From positions 1 to 62,997 of the forward strand of contig NZ_POTX01000005.1 of the NCBI RefSeq assembly GCF_003236305.1: a stretch of 62,997 bases of DNA, in the 5' to 3' direction. The position numbers were made by a program, and so were the translations under genes. Source of the stretch: Micromonospora endophytica (GTDB taxonomy: Bacteria; Actinomycetota; Actinomycetes; Mycobacteriales; Micromonosporaceae). The notes beneath the pieces were generated by a model that was given only the letters and a program-made list of their open reading frames with translations, made no database searches and had not been told where the DNA came from. Position 1 is the stretch's first letter; every line of letters starts with the position of its first letter. Positions 1 to 8,626 of this stretch are shown one piece after another.

Positions 1-111
1 CCCTCCTTCCCCCGCCCCGAAGCCCGCGCGATGTTCCTCACCATCTCCGAAGCCCTGGCTCCCCTGGCCCAGAAGCGCTTCGAGCACCTGGTGCACGCCC
101 CGACTGGTTGA
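1..111 (+). CDS. C-terminal end of an unidentified protein (partial)
   Basis: The frame is open from the first base and ends at TGA 109-111, giving 36 residues that finish HLVHAPTG. It is mostly alpha-helical in character (ISEALAPLAQKRFEHL), as in the last helix of many small regulators. The 5' part lies outside the window. I do not recognise the family, and the piece is too short to assign. It could also be a chance open frame, but codon third positions are strongly G/C, as in the neighbouring real genes. Confidence 0.4.
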   Translation, partial: PSFPRPEARAMFLTISEALAPLAQKRFEHLVHAPTG

Positions 112-187
112 CCACGAGTGGTCGCCCCCGCAGGGCGTGGCATCGACTTCATGGTCAACGGTGCCGGCCGCAGTATGCGCCTGAGGT

Positions 188-235
188 CGATACATTGCAA
201 TATCGTTGACTCGTGGGCGAATTCTGCATTACGTT
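188..235 (+). promoter_or_regulatory. Promoter with upstream near-palindrome for the DUF6351 gene
   Basis: TTGACT (206-211) and TACGTT (230-235) are separated by 18 bases, a good match to an actinobacterial sigma-70-type promoter. The predicted start near 242 leaves a leader of about 55 nt with a GAAAGGGG ribosome site. Immediately upstream, 188-205 reads CGATACATTGCAATATCG, whose outer arms CGATA/TATCG are complementary, so it could be an activator or repressor site abutting the -35 box. Pattern match only. Confidence 0.45.
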
Positions 236-295
236 TCCGGGACCTGATTGACCAGGAGGTCCAGCCGCCCGTTCCCGGCTGAAAGGGGTTCCCCC

Positions 296-2440
296 ATGCA
301 CTTCCATCGATTAAATGTGAGCACCGGCAAGCGATCCGTGCGGATGGCGCTTGCCGCGTTCGTCGCGACTGCACTGATCGGCGGGTCCACCGCGCCCGCC
401 GCGGCAACTCCCGGCAAGGGCGCCGACCGTGACTTCGACGTCGCGGTCGTCTCGGGCCGCGCGGACACCGTCAGCGGCGGCAACGCCCTGGTGCGGGTGG
501 GCGTGCCCCGCACCGTCGCCGCACAGCAGGTGCGGATCCGCGTCGACGGCCGTGACGTCACCGACCGGTTCCGCCCGAGCGGTGACAAGCGGACCCTGGT
601 CGGCCTGGTGGACCGGCTCGCGCTGGGCCGCAACCGGCTGGAGGTTCGCGCCACCGGGCCGGGCCTGGGCCGACCCACCGCCACGCTGACGCTCGTCAAC
701 CACCCCGCCGCCGGCCCGGTCTTCTCCGGCCCGCACATCCCGCTCTTCTGCACCGCATCCGGCCCGCCCTGGCACCTCGGCCCAGTCGACGAGAACTGTC
801 ACGTGGCCGGGCCGCAGGTGGCCTACCGCTACCGCAACACCGCCGGCAACTTCGTCGACCTGCCCGCCGGCCCGCTGCCGAAGGACGTGGCCAGCACCAC
901 CACCACGGCCGGCCGAACCGTGCCGTACGTCGTACGGATCGAACGCGGCACCGTCAACCGGGCGGTGTACGAGATCGCGCTGCTGCACCGGCCGGGCACA
1001 CCGGCACCGGACCCCTGGACGGCGACCCCCGGCTGGAACAACCGGCTGGTCTACACCTTCGGTGGTGCCTGCGGCATCGGATACACCCAGGCCACCAGCA
1101 CCGGCGGGGTGCTCGACCACACGCTGCTCAGTCGGGGCTACGCGGTCGCCAGCGCCACCTTCAACGTGTACGCGCACAACTGCAACGACGTCACGTCGGC
1201 CGAGACCGCGATGATGGTCAAGGAACACTTCAGCGAGACGTACGGCGTACCGGATCTCACCATGGGGTGGGGTCCCTCGGCCGGCACCATGCAGCAGTTG
1301 CTGATCTCGAACGCCTACCCCGGCATCCTCGACGGGGTGATCGGGCACGTCGGCTACCCCGACGAACGCTCCACCACCATCACCGGGCACGAGTGTCGGT
1401 TCGTCTCCCAGGCGGCCACCGCCGCCGGGCTCTCCACCGCCCAGCGGCAGGCCGTGACCGGCTTCGGCAGCCCCGACACCTGCACCGGTTACCAGTTCTT
1501 CGACAGCGTCGACTGGCCCACCGCGTGCCCGAACCACGTCCCGGCGGCACGGCGCTACCACCCGGTCACCAACCCGGACGGCATCCGCTGCGCGATGGCG
1601 GACTTCGTCTCCAACGTGTACGGCGTCGACCGCAACGGCGCGGGCCGGCCGATCATCCCGGACACCGTCGGCGTGCAGTACGGCCTGGAGACACTCCGGT
1701 CGGGTGTCCTCACGCCGGAGCAGTTCGTCCGGCTCAACGAGGGCATCGGCGGCCTGGACGTCGAGGGCAACCGGACGCCGCACCGCACCTCGGCGAACGT
1801 CGACGCGATCCGGGTGGCGTACGCGACCGGCCGAATCAACCAGTTCGACGGCGGGCTGCGCTGGACGCCGATCATCGAGACCCGCAACTACACCGACCCC
1901 ACCGGCGACTTCCACGACCGGTTCCGCTCCTGGACGATGCGGGAACGCCTGCTGCGGGCCAACGGCCACGCCGACAACCACGCCAGCGTCACCAGCCCGT
2001 CCGGGGCCGCCACCACGGCGACCCAGGTGTGGGCGCTGGCGGAGATGGACGCCTGGTTGACCGATCGGGCTCGGCTGGCGGCGGCCCGCCCGCACCTGGA
2101 CCCGGTCACGCTGACCCGGTTGTCCCGGCCCCGGGGCGTGGTCGACAGCTGTGTCACGCCCGAGGGCCAGCGGATCGTGGAGAAGCTGACGCTGCATTCG
2201 GCCGCCCGCTGCAACCAGGTCTTCCCTTACCACCGCAACCCACGGGTGGTGGCCGGTGGACCGACCACGTCGGGGGTGCTCAAGTGCCAGCTCCAGCCGC
2301 TGAAGCGGACGCAGTACCGGGTCACCTTCACTGATGGCCAGTGGCAGCGCCTGCGGGCGGTCTTCCCCAGCGGTGTCTGTGACTGGTCCCGGCCGGGCGT
2401 CGGCCAGGTGCCGCTGACCCGCACCTGGATCCGCTTCTAG
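296..2440 (+). CDS. Secreted DUF6351 family protein, alpha/beta-hydrolase-like
   Basis: 714 residues. The ATG at 296 is chosen over the upstream in-frame TTG at 248 because it follows GAAAGGGG and puts a signal peptide (KRSVRMALAAFVATALIGG, then PAAAT) at the N-terminus. The sequence matches the DUF6351 family of large exported actinobacterial proteins. A GWGPSAG motif puts a candidate nucleophile serine near residue 328, consistent with an alpha/beta-hydrolase or tannase-like core, and several cysteines suggest disulphides outside the cell. Substrate unknown; an esterase role is inference. The gene is monocistronic: promoter before it and a strong hairpin after it. Confidence 0.8.
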   Translation: MHFHRLNVSTGKRSVRMALAAFVATALIGGSTAPAAATPGKGADRDFDVAVVSGRADTVSGGNALVRVGVPRTVAAQQVRIRVDGRDVTDRFRPSGDKRTLVGLVDRLALGRNRLEVRATGPGLGRPTATLTLVNHPAAGPVFSGPHIPLFCTASGPPWHLGPVDENCHVAGPQVAYRYRNTAGNFVDLPAGPLPKDVASTTTTAGRTVPYVVRIERGTVNRAVYEIALLHRPGTPAPDPWTATPGWNNRLVYTFGGACGIGYTQATSTGGVLDHTLLSRGYAVASATFNVYAHNCNDVTSAETAMMVKEHFSETYGVPDLTMGWGPSAGTMQQLLISNAYPGILDGVIGHVGYPDERSTTITGHECRFVSQAATAAGLSTAQRQAVTGFGSPDTCTGYQFFDSVDWPTACPNHVPAARRYHPVTNPDGIRCAMADFVSNVYGVDRNGAGRPIIPDTVGVQYGLETLRSGVLTPEQFVRLNEGIGGLDVEGNRTPHRTSANVDAIRVAYATGRINQFDGGLRWTPIIETRNYTDPTGDFHDRFRSWTMRERLLRANGHADNHASVTSPSGAATTATQVWALAEMDAWLTDRARLAAARPHLDPVTLTRLSRPRGVVDSCVTPEGQRIVEKLTLHSAARCNQVFPYHRNPRVVAGGPTTSGVLKCQLQPLKRTQYRVTFTDGQWQRLRAVFPSGVCDWSRPGVGQVPLTRTWIRF

Positions 2441-2450
2441 CTCAGTCCCG

Positions 2451-2498
2451 CCGGCCGGGCCGGGCAGCCTGCTCCGCGGCGCTGCCCGGTCCGGCCGG
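2451..2498 (+). terminator. Long GC-rich hairpin after the DUF6351 gene
   Basis: Arms 2451-2468 and 2481-2498 pair over 18 positions with a single G-U wobble, around a 12-nt loop, 10 bases after the stop codon. There is no U-tract, as is usual for actinobacterial intrinsic terminators. It lies between convergent genes and may serve both. Confidence 0.7.
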
Positions 2499-2555
2499 GT
2501 CACGAACAGGAGGTTCCGACGCCCGCAGGCCGGTCCGGGGCAGGCCGGCCGGGTC

Positions 2556-3023
2556 TCAGTCGGGGAAGGCCAGCAGCCGCAGCAGTTCGGCCAGCCGCTC
2601 GTGCTCCTTCGGCGGCACGGTGGCGAGCAGGCCCAGCTCCACGTCACGCGCGGACTCCTGTGCCTGGGCGAACAGGTCGCGTCCCGCCTCGGTGGCGACG
2701 AGGACGTTGGCCCGCCGGTCGGCGGGGTCGGTCTGGCGCTCGATGAGCTGACGCTCCTCCAGGCCGTCGACGAGGGCAACGACCTGGCTCGGGTCGAGGC
2801 GGAGGAACTCGGCCAGCTCCCGCTGGGTGGGCCTGACTCCGTCGGCGGCCAGCGCCAGCACCGAATAGGACCGGGCCTTGAGGCCGTGCTGCGCCAGGGC
2901 GGTGTTCGCCGCCGCAAGAGCGAGCGCGTTGGCGCGGGCGAGCAGGAAGATCAGGTCCTCGCCGAGCACGCTGTCCCGCAGACTGCCGCGTCCGGTCGGC
3001 CGGGTCTTCTCCGCAGGGGACAT
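2556..3023 (-). CDS. MarR family transcriptional regulator
   Basis: 155 residues, the usual MarR length. The winged helix spans roughly residues 55-125: SYSVLALAADGVRPTQRELA, then LDPSQVVALVDGLEERQLIER and DPADRRANVLVATEAG, the family wing signature. It would act as a dimeric DNA-binding repressor released by a small ligand, often an aromatic acid or CoA ester. It is divergent from the SDR-amidohydrolase-MaoC-CoA ligase operon starting at 3107, and the 83-base gap contains a promoter and palindrome, so control of that operon and of itself is the simple reading. Confidence 0.88.
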   Translation of the reverse strand: MSPAEKTRPTGRGSLRDSVLGEDLIFLLARANALALAAANTALAQHGLKARSYSVLALAADGVRPTQRELAEFLRLDPSQVVALVDGLEERQLIERQTDPADRRANVLVATEAGRDLFAQAQESARDVELGLLATVPPKEHERLAELLRLLAFPD

Positions 3024-3053
3024 GGCGCCGATGGTACCAAGGATGACAAATAA

Positions 3054-3073
3054 TTGACTTTATCAACGGTTAA
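3054..3073 (+). promoter_or_regulatory. Promoter/operator between marR and the catabolic operon
   Basis: This AT-rich island in GC-rich DNA reads TTGACTTTATCAACGGTTAA, an imperfect inverted repeat whose first six bases are also a -35 box for the operon at 3107. A regulator bound here would block transcription, as expected for a MarR site. A strong ribosome site (GAAGGAG) precedes the ATG at 3107. Assignment to the adjacent MarR protein is inferred from position. Confidence 0.45.
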
Positions 3074-3106
3074 TGCTCAGATCGGAGGAGACACGAAGGA
3101 GTATCC

Positions 3107-4033
3107 ATGTCCTTGGACGGCAAGGTCGCCATCGTCACCGGAGCGGGTCGGGGTCTCGGCCTCGCGTACGCCCAGGAACTCGCCCGGCGGGGTGCCTCCG
3201 TCGTGGTGAACGACGTCGACGCCGCGGCCACGGCCGAGGCCGTCGCGGCGATACAGGCGTCCGGCGGGCAGGCCGTCGCGATGGTCGCCCCGGTCGGTCC
3301 CACCGAGACCGCGCAGCAGCTCGTCAGTACGGCTGTCGACAGCTTCGGACGGCTCGACATCCTGGTGACCAACGCCGGCGTGCTACGCGACACCGTGTTG
3401 TGGAAGATGACCGACGAGGATTTCGACACCGTCATCAACGTCCACCTGCGCGGCACCTTCACCACGGTGCGCGAGACGGTGCGGCACCTGCGGGCGGCCG
3501 GCGAGGGTGGGCGGATCATCTGCATCGGCTCCCCCACCGGCCAGCGCGGCACCTTCGGCCAGACCAACTACGCGGCGGCCAAGGCGGGCATCGTCGGCAT
3601 GGTGCGCACCTGGGCACTCGAACTCAAACGCGCCGGCATCACCGCCAACACCGTGGTGCCGGTGGCGGCGACCGCCATGACCGCCACCGTCCCCTACTTC
3701 GCCGCCGCCGTCCGTGCCGACGAGAACGGCGAGCCGATGCCCGCGTTCTTCCGGCACGAGCTGGGCTTCGGCACCGCCGACGACGTGGCCGGTCTGATCG
3801 CGTTCCTCGGCTCCGACGCGGCCGCCGGCATCACCGGGCAGGTGATCGGGATCGGCGGCGACCGGCTCCAGCTCTGGACCCACCCGGAGGCGGCGGTGAC
3901 CGCCTACCACGAGGGCGGCTGGAGCTACGACGCGCTTGTCGAGGCGTGGCCTACCCAGTTCGCCGGCGCGGTGCAGAGCGTCGGGGAACGCTTCCCGGAG
4001 CTGCCCGAGGAGTTCAAGGCCGCCGCCTCCTGA
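3107..4033 (+). CDS. SDR family NAD(P)-dependent oxidoreductase
   Basis: 308 residues. The Rossmann cofactor motif TGAGRGLG is near residues 12-19, NAG near 90, and the catalytic YAAAK near 160, with a serine about 14 residues before it (IGSPTGQ). This is a classical short-chain dehydrogenase with a C-terminal extension of about 50 residues that resembles multifunctional-enzyme-type 3-hydroxyacyl-CoA dehydrogenases. First gene of a four-gene operon with a MaoC-like hydratase and an acyl-CoA ligase, so oxidation of a hydroxyacyl-CoA or hydroxylated ring intermediate is likely. The substrate is not known. Confidence 0.88.
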   Translation: MSLDGKVAIVTGAGRGLGLAYAQELARRGASVVVNDVDAAATAEAVAAIQASGGQAVAMVAPVGPTETAQQLVSTAVDSFGRLDILVTNAGVLRDTVLWKMTDEDFDTVINVHLRGTFTTVRETVRHLRAAGEGGRIICIGSPTGQRGTFGQTNYAAAKAGIVGMVRTWALELKRAGITANTVVPVAATAMTATVPYFAAAVRADENGEPMPAFFRHELGFGTADDVAGLIAFLGSDAAAGITGQVIGIGGDRLQLWTHPEAAVTAYHEGGWSYDALVEAWPTQFAGAVQSVGERFPELPEEFKAAAS

Positions 4034-4053
4034 GCCGACGAAGGTTGCCGATC

Positions 4054-4950
4054 ATGTACGAACCCGCCATCGACCTCGACGCCGTCACGGCCATCGACAT
4101 GCATGTGCACATCGAGGTCGACGACCACGGCCACCAGTCACTGCCCGACCCCCTGGTGGCGGCGGTGTCGAAGTATTTCCGCACGGACGGGCCGCGCCCG
4201 GCGATCGACGCGGTCGCACAGTATTACCGCGAGCGCCGAATGGCGGCGGTGGTCTTCACTGTGGACGCCCGTACCCAGTTGGCGCACCCGCCGCTGTCCA
4301 GCGTCGACCTCGCCCGGGCCGCGTCCGAGCACGCCGACGTGCTCATCCCGTTCGGGTCGGTCGACCCGCGTACCGGGGAGGCGGCGCTCGAACTCGCCAC
4401 CCGGCTCATCGAGGACGAGGGGGTGCGCGGCTTCAAGTTCCACCCCACCGTGCAGGGTTTCGACCCGAGCCGCGAGGAGTACGCGCCGCTCTGGGCCCTG
4501 CTCGCAGCGGCGGGCGTACCGGCGCTGTTCCACACCGGACAGACAGGTATCGGCGCCGGCATGCCGGGGGGCTACGGCTTCCGGCTGGGGCTGTCGAACC
4601 CGATGCTGCTCGATCCGATCGCGGCCGAGTTCCCGCAGCTTCAGATCATCATGGCGCACCCCTCCGTGCCGTGGCAGGACGAGGCGCTGTCGGTGGCGAC
4701 GCACAAGCTGAACACCTGGATCGACCTGTCCGGGTGGAGCCCGAAGTATTTTCCCGCCGCGCTGGTGCGTCACGCCAACTCGATACTGAAGCGTCGGGTG
4801 CTCTTCGGCACCGATTTCCCGCTGCTCACCCCGGAGCGCTGGCTGCGCGACGTGGAGACCACAGACCTCAAGCCCGAGGTGCTTCCGGGCATCCTGAAGG
4901 ACAACGCCGCCCGACTGCTGGGGCTGGCGGACACCGGCGCATCCGACTGA
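4054..4950 (+). CDS. Amidohydrolase family protein (ACMSD / decarboxylase-like)
   Basis: 298 residues from ATG 4054, 20 bases after the SDR stop. Metal ligands typical of amidohydrolase-2 (PF04909) proteins are visible: HVH near residues 17-19, a histidine in FKFHP, one in MAHPS, and the aspartate of GTDFP near residue 250. Members include ACMSD, gamma-resorcylate and 2,3-dihydroxybenzoate decarboxylases and some C-C or lactone hydrolases, acting on carboxylated rings through a single metal ion. The CoA-ligase and MaoC neighbours suggest degradation of a cyclic or aromatic acid; which reaction is catalysed cannot be read from sequence. Confidence 0.86.
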   Translation: MYEPAIDLDAVTAIDMHVHIEVDDHGHQSLPDPLVAAVSKYFRTDGPRPAIDAVAQYYRERRMAAVVFTVDARTQLAHPPLSSVDLARAASEHADVLIPFGSVDPRTGEAALELATRLIEDEGVRGFKFHPTVQGFDPSREEYAPLWALLAAAGVPALFHTGQTGIGAGMPGGYGFRLGLSNPMLLDPIAAEFPQLQIIMAHPSVPWQDEALSVATHKLNTWIDLSGWSPKYFPAALVRHANSILKRRVLFGTDFPLLTPERWLRDVETTDLKPEVLPGILKDNAARLLGLADTGASD

Positions 4951-4969
4951 CGACCACGGGAGGAACCCC

Positions 4970-5422
4970 ATGACGACGACAATCGCCTACGACCAGCTTC
5001 CCGACCTCGCCGGCACCGACCTCGGCTACACCGAGTACCGCACGGTCACCCAGGAGCAGGTGCAGCTCTTCGCCGACGCCACCGACGACCAGCAGTGGAT
5101 CCACGTCGACCCCGAGCGGGCGAAGGACGGCCCGTTCGGCGCGCCGATCGCCCACGGTTTCCTCACCCTCTCCCTCGCCGTTCCCTTCTGGACGGAGCTG
5201 CTGGAGGTCAAGGGCGTGTCGACGAAGGTGAACTATGGGCTGGACAAGGTGCGTTTTCCCGCTCCGGTGACCGTCGGATCGCGGGTCCGCATGCGGGCCA
5301 CCATCGCCGAGGTGGTCGAGGTGCGCGGCGGCTACCAGATCGCCGTGGACCAGACCATCGAGATCGAGGGCGGGACCAAGCCCGCCGTCGTCGCCCGCGG
5401 ACTGTACCGCTTCCACGCCTGA
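4970..5422 (+). CDS. MaoC family dehydratase
   Basis: 150 residues, single hot-dog domain. The hydratase-2 motif lies around residues 33-62: FADATDDQQWIHVDPERA followed by PFGAPIAHGFLTLSL, with the catalytic aspartate/histidine region intact. Such proteins hydrate trans-2-enoyl-CoA thioesters to (R)-3-hydroxyacyl-CoA, or the reverse. GGAGGAACCCC precedes the ATG. Its place between an amidohydrolase and an acyl-CoA ligase in the same operon supports a role in CoA-thioester catabolism. Confidence 0.9.
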   Translation: MTTTIAYDQLPDLAGTDLGYTEYRTVTQEQVQLFADATDDQQWIHVDPERAKDGPFGAPIAHGFLTLSLAVPFWTELLEVKGVSTKVNYGLDKVRFPAPVTVGSRVRMRATIAEVVEVRGGYQIAVDQTIEIEGGTKPAVVARGLYRFHA

Positions 5423-5468
5423 GCACCCTCGTCGTTGGCACCTCCACCGCCCCCTCGGGAGAGTGACG

Positions 5469-6998
5469 ATGCACCCGCACGGAATCGGCGCCTGGTTGGC
5501 GAAGCGCCGGCTGAAGTCCCCCGCCAAGGCCGCGCTCGTCCAGGGCGAGGTGACCATCACGTACGCCCAGTTGGCCGACGGTGCGGATCGCGTCTCGGCC
5601 CTGCTGCACGAGCGTGGGGTCGGCAAGGGTGACACGGTGGCCTACCTCGGCGAGAACAGTCCCGAGTTCCTGCTGGTGATGTTCGGGGCCGCCCGGCTGG
5701 GTGCCGTCTTCGTCCCGGTCAACACCCGGCTCGCCCCGCCCGAGATCGCGCACGTGCTCACCGACTGCGCGGCGCGGGTGCTGGTGCACGATCCCGAGTT
5801 CACCGACCGGGTGGCCGCCGCGGTGGGTACGGCCGGCCCGGCGTACGTGCTCACCACCGGCGACGGGACGCCGGAACGCCCCGGGCTCGCCCGGCTCTGC
5901 GGTCCGGCTCCCGCCGCCCCGGTCGACGTCGAGATCACCCTCGACGACCCGGCCGCGATCATCTACACCTCGGGCACCACCGGGAAGGCCAAGGGTGCGG
6001 TGCTGACCCATGGGAACCTCACCTGGGTCGCGCTCAACTGCATCGTCGACTACGACGTCGTCTCCACCGACGTGGCGCTGATGATCTCGCCGCTGTTCCA
6101 CGTCGCCTCCCTCGGCATGGGGGCGCTGCCGGTCATCCTCAAGGGCGCCACGATGGTGCTGGAGAAGGGGTTCGAGCCGGGGCGGGCGCTGGCGCAGATC
6201 GAACGGCACGGTGTCACCATGCTCAGCGGGGTGCCGACCACCTACCAACTCATGGCGGAGCATCCGAACTGGGCCGGCACCGACCTCTCCACCCTGGCCA
6301 AGCTCACCTGCGGCGGCTCGGCCGTGCCGGTGCCGGTGCTCAACGCGTACGAGGAGCGGGGGCTGTCCTTCTCCCAGGGTTACGGCATGACCGAGACGGC
6401 ACCGGGCGCGACCGCCCTGCCGGCCGCGATGACCCGCCGCAAGCAGGGCAGCGTGGGCCTGCCGCACTTCTTCACCGACGTGCGGATCGCCGGTTCCGAC
6501 GGCACCACGGTGCCGGCCGGCACCGTCGGCGAGATCGAGATCTGCGGGCCGAACGTCTTCCCGGGCTACCACGGGCTGCCGGCGGAGACGGCATCGGCGT
6601 TCACGACGGACGGCTGGTTCCGCTCGGGCGACCTCGGCCACCTCGACGACGAGGGTTACCTCTACATCTCCGGCCGACTCAAAGACATGATCATCTCCGG
6701 TGGGGAGAACATCTACCCCGCCGAACTCGAACGCCTGCTCGGCGAGATCGACGGGGTGACCGGGGTGGCGGTCATCGGCGTCCCGGACGCCCGCTGGGGC
6801 GAGGTGCCGTGGGCGGTGCTGACCGTCCGGGCCGGCGCGGCCGTCGACACCGACACCGTACGCAGGCATCTCGACGGGAAGGTCGCCCGTTACAAGCTGC
6901 CGAAGAACGTCGTCATCGTGGACGAGCTGCCGCGGACCGCGTCGGGAAAGGTGCGGAAGGGTGACCTCCGTACCCGCTTCGGCGCCGAGCCGGCGTGA
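5469..6998 (+). CDS. Acyl-CoA ligase (AMP-binding, class I adenylate-forming)
   Basis: 509 residues. ATG 5469 is preferred to the in-frame GTG at 5463 because GGGAGAG is correctly spaced for it and overlaps the GTG. The P-loop-like motif YTSGTTGKAKG is near residue 162, YGMTE near 305, the hinge SGRLKDMIISGGENIYP near 400, and the catalytic lysine in TASGKVRKGDLR near the end. It activates a carboxylic acid to its CoA thioester with ATP. It closes the operon begun by the SDR gene and gives the likely first committed step. Its last 86 bases are also the 3' end of the convergent paaX-like gene. Confidence 0.92.
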   Translation: MHPHGIGAWLAKRRLKSPAKAALVQGEVTITYAQLADGADRVSALLHERGVGKGDTVAYLGENSPEFLLVMFGAARLGAVFVPVNTRLAPPEIAHVLTDCAARVLVHDPEFTDRVAAAVGTAGPAYVLTTGDGTPERPGLARLCGPAPAAPVDVEITLDDPAAIIYTSGTTGKAKGAVLTHGNLTWVALNCIVDYDVVSTDVALMISPLFHVASLGMGALPVILKGATMVLEKGFEPGRALAQIERHGVTMLSGVPTTYQLMAEHPNWAGTDLSTLAKLTCGGSAVPVPVLNAYEERGLSFSQGYGMTETAPGATALPAAMTRRKQGSVGLPHFFTDVRIAGSDGTTVPAGTVGEIEICGPNVFPGYHGLPAETASAFTTDGWFRSGDLGHLDDEGYLYISGRLKDMIISGGENIYPAELERLLGEIDGVTGVAVIGVPDARWGEVPWAVLTVRAGAAVDTDTVRRHLDGKVARYKLPKNVVIVDELPRTASGKVRKGDLRTRFGAEPA

Positions 6999-7791
6999 CC
7001 AGCGCGGCGAACTCCGCGGCCGACTCCTCGGCCAGCCGCTCGTGCATCCGCCGGTAGACCTCCGTCGACCGGGTGGCCGGCCACTGCGCGTCCATGAACT
7101 CGCCGGGCAAGCGGGGATCGGCGCGCAGCAGCGCCAGCCAGTCCGCCACCAGCATCGTCTGCACGGTGAGGGCGCTCGGCGCCAGCGACGCCGCGGCGGG
7201 GTCGTCCCAGATCTCGATGAAGGCGAGATGTTCCCGCCGGATCGCCTCGATGTCCCAGGCGGCGCGGACACTCTCGGCGATCGGGAACCCGGCGAGTTCC
7301 CGCGCGTGGAAGGCGACCACCGCGTGGGCGGGCAGATCCTGCCGTAACGGTTCCAGCGACCCGGCGAGGTCGACCTCGCCCGGGGCCAACCACAGGCCGT
7401 CCCGCAGTGGTGCGAAGCCCTCCCAGGTCAGGGTCGAGCGCAACCGGTGCCGCAGCATCCGCTGGTGCTCGGGGATCGAGAAGGTGACAAGGGTCCAGCC
7501 CGTGCCCTGCGGGTCGAACGGCCGCGGCCCACGGACCCGGTCGGTCGCCTCGCGCAGCACCGCCGATCCGTGCTCGGTCAGGGCGAACAGGATCTCCCGG
7601 CCGCTGCGGCTGCGCGCCAGCACGCCGCTGTGCACCAGCCGGTCGAGGGTGGCCCGGGTGGCCGGGGCGGCCACGCCGGCACCCTCCAGCACGCTGATCA
7701 GCGCACTCGCCCGGATCAGGACACCGGCGGAGTCGACGACGTGCTCACCGAAGAACGCGAGCAACAGCTGCTTGGGCTGACGGCTCCGCAC
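6913..7791 (-). CDS. PaaX family transcriptional regulator
   Basis: 292 residues from GTG 7791, chosen because GGGGAGG lies just upstream and the protein then begins RSRQPKQLLLAFFGEHV, the usual PaaX start. An N-terminal winged helix (residues 1-85) is followed by a PaaX-like and C-terminal domain. PaaX proteins sense acyl-CoA thioesters such as phenylacetyl-CoA. It is the last gene of the ABC importer operon (22 bases after the ATPase) and overlaps the acyl-CoA ligase tail by 86 bases. That suggests the ligase product is its effector, linking import to activation; this is inference. Confidence 0.87.
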   Translation of the reverse strand: MRSRQPKQLLLAFFGEHVVDSAGVLIRASALISVLEGAGVAAPATRATLDRLVHSGVLARSRSGREILFALTEHGSAVLREATDRVRGPRPFDPQGTGWTLVTFSIPEHQRMLRHRLRSTLTWEGFAPLRDGLWLAPGEVDLAGSLEPLRQDLPAHAVVAFHARELAGFPIAESVRAAWDIEAIRREHLAFIEIWDDPAAASLAPSALTVQTMLVADWLALLRADPRLPGEFMDAQWPATRSTEVYRRMHERLAEESAAEFAALVTPARRRSGYGGHPSAPFPTRSAAARPR

Positions 7792-7813
7792 GGTCCTCCC
7801 CTTCGGCGATGGA

Positions 7814-8626
7814 TCACCGCCCGGGTGGCGCGGCGACCGTCTCCCCACGCTTGGCACGTTGGATCTGGTCGTAGACGTGGGTCCGCAGTTCCGTGAAGCG
7901 AGGCAGAGCCCGGGTGGTGATCTGGTCGCGCTCCGACGGGAGGTCGATCGCGAGATCCTCCTGCACCCAGGTCGGTGACTTCGACAATACTAGGACACGC
8001 TCCCCCAAATAGACCGATTCGTCGATGTCGTGCGTGACGAAGACGATGGACATGTTGCGCGTCACATGCAGCTCGCGAACGAGGTCCTCCAGGTCCGCGC
8101 GGGTCTGGGCGTCGACGGCGGCGAACGGCTCGTCCATGATCATAACTTCGGGTTGGTACGCGATGGCCCGCGCGATCGCCACCCGCTGCTGCATGCCGCC
8201 GGAGAGCTGCCACGGGTGGCTGCGCCCGGCATGGGCCAGACCCACCGCCTCCAGGGCGTCGGTGACCAGTTTCTCCCGCTCGGCGCGGGTGAGCTTCTTG
8301 TGCCGCAGCGGCAACTCGACGTTGCCCCGTACGGTCAGCCACGGGTAGAGGCTGCGACCGTACTCCTGGAAGACCACCGCCATGGCCGGGCTCGGACCGG
8401 TCACCGGCGAGCCGTCCATCTCGACCAGGCCGTCGGTCGGGCGCAGCAGGCCGGCGAGGCACTTCAGCAGCGTGGTCTTGCCACAGCCCGAGGGCCCCAC
8501 GATGCAGACGAGTTCACCGGCGTGCATGGTGAAGCTGATGTCGCCTATCGCCTCGACGTCACCGTTCGCGGATTCGTAGACCTTGCGCAGGTGCTCGACC
8601 CGCAGCAGAGTGCTCCGATCAGGCAC
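7814..8626 (-). CDS. ABC transporter ATPase (nitrate/sulfonate/taurine type)
   Basis: 270 residues from GTG 8626, preceded by GGGAGG; the open frame extends further upstream but only inside the permease gene. Walker A GPSGCGKTT, signature LSGGMQQR, Walker B VMIMDEPF and the H-loop THDIDE are all present. It belongs to the SsuB/TauB family that powers uptake of small organic anions. The start overlaps the permease stop by 8 bases, so translation is coupled. The genes around it suggest the cargo is the acid activated by the convergent CoA ligase. Confidence 0.93.
   Translation of the reverse strand: MPDRSTLLRVEHLRKVYESANGDVEAIGDISFTMHAGELVCIVGPSGCGKTTLLKCLAGLLRPTDGLVEMDGSPVTGPSPAMAVVFQEYGRSLYPWLTVRGNVELPLRHKKLTRAEREKLVTDALEAVGLAHAGRSHPWQLSGGMQQRVAIARAIAYQPEVMIMDEPFAAVDAQTRADLEDLVRELHVTRNMSIVFVTHDIDESVYLGERVLVLSKSPTWVQEDLAIDLPSERDQITTRALPRFTELRTHVYDQIQRAKRGETVAAPPGR

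Noticed and set aside
311..2917. 868-residue minus-strand frame opposite the DUF6351 gene
   Set aside because: The plus-strand protein has a signal peptide, ribosome site and family match. The antisense frame also runs through the out-of-frame MarR gene.
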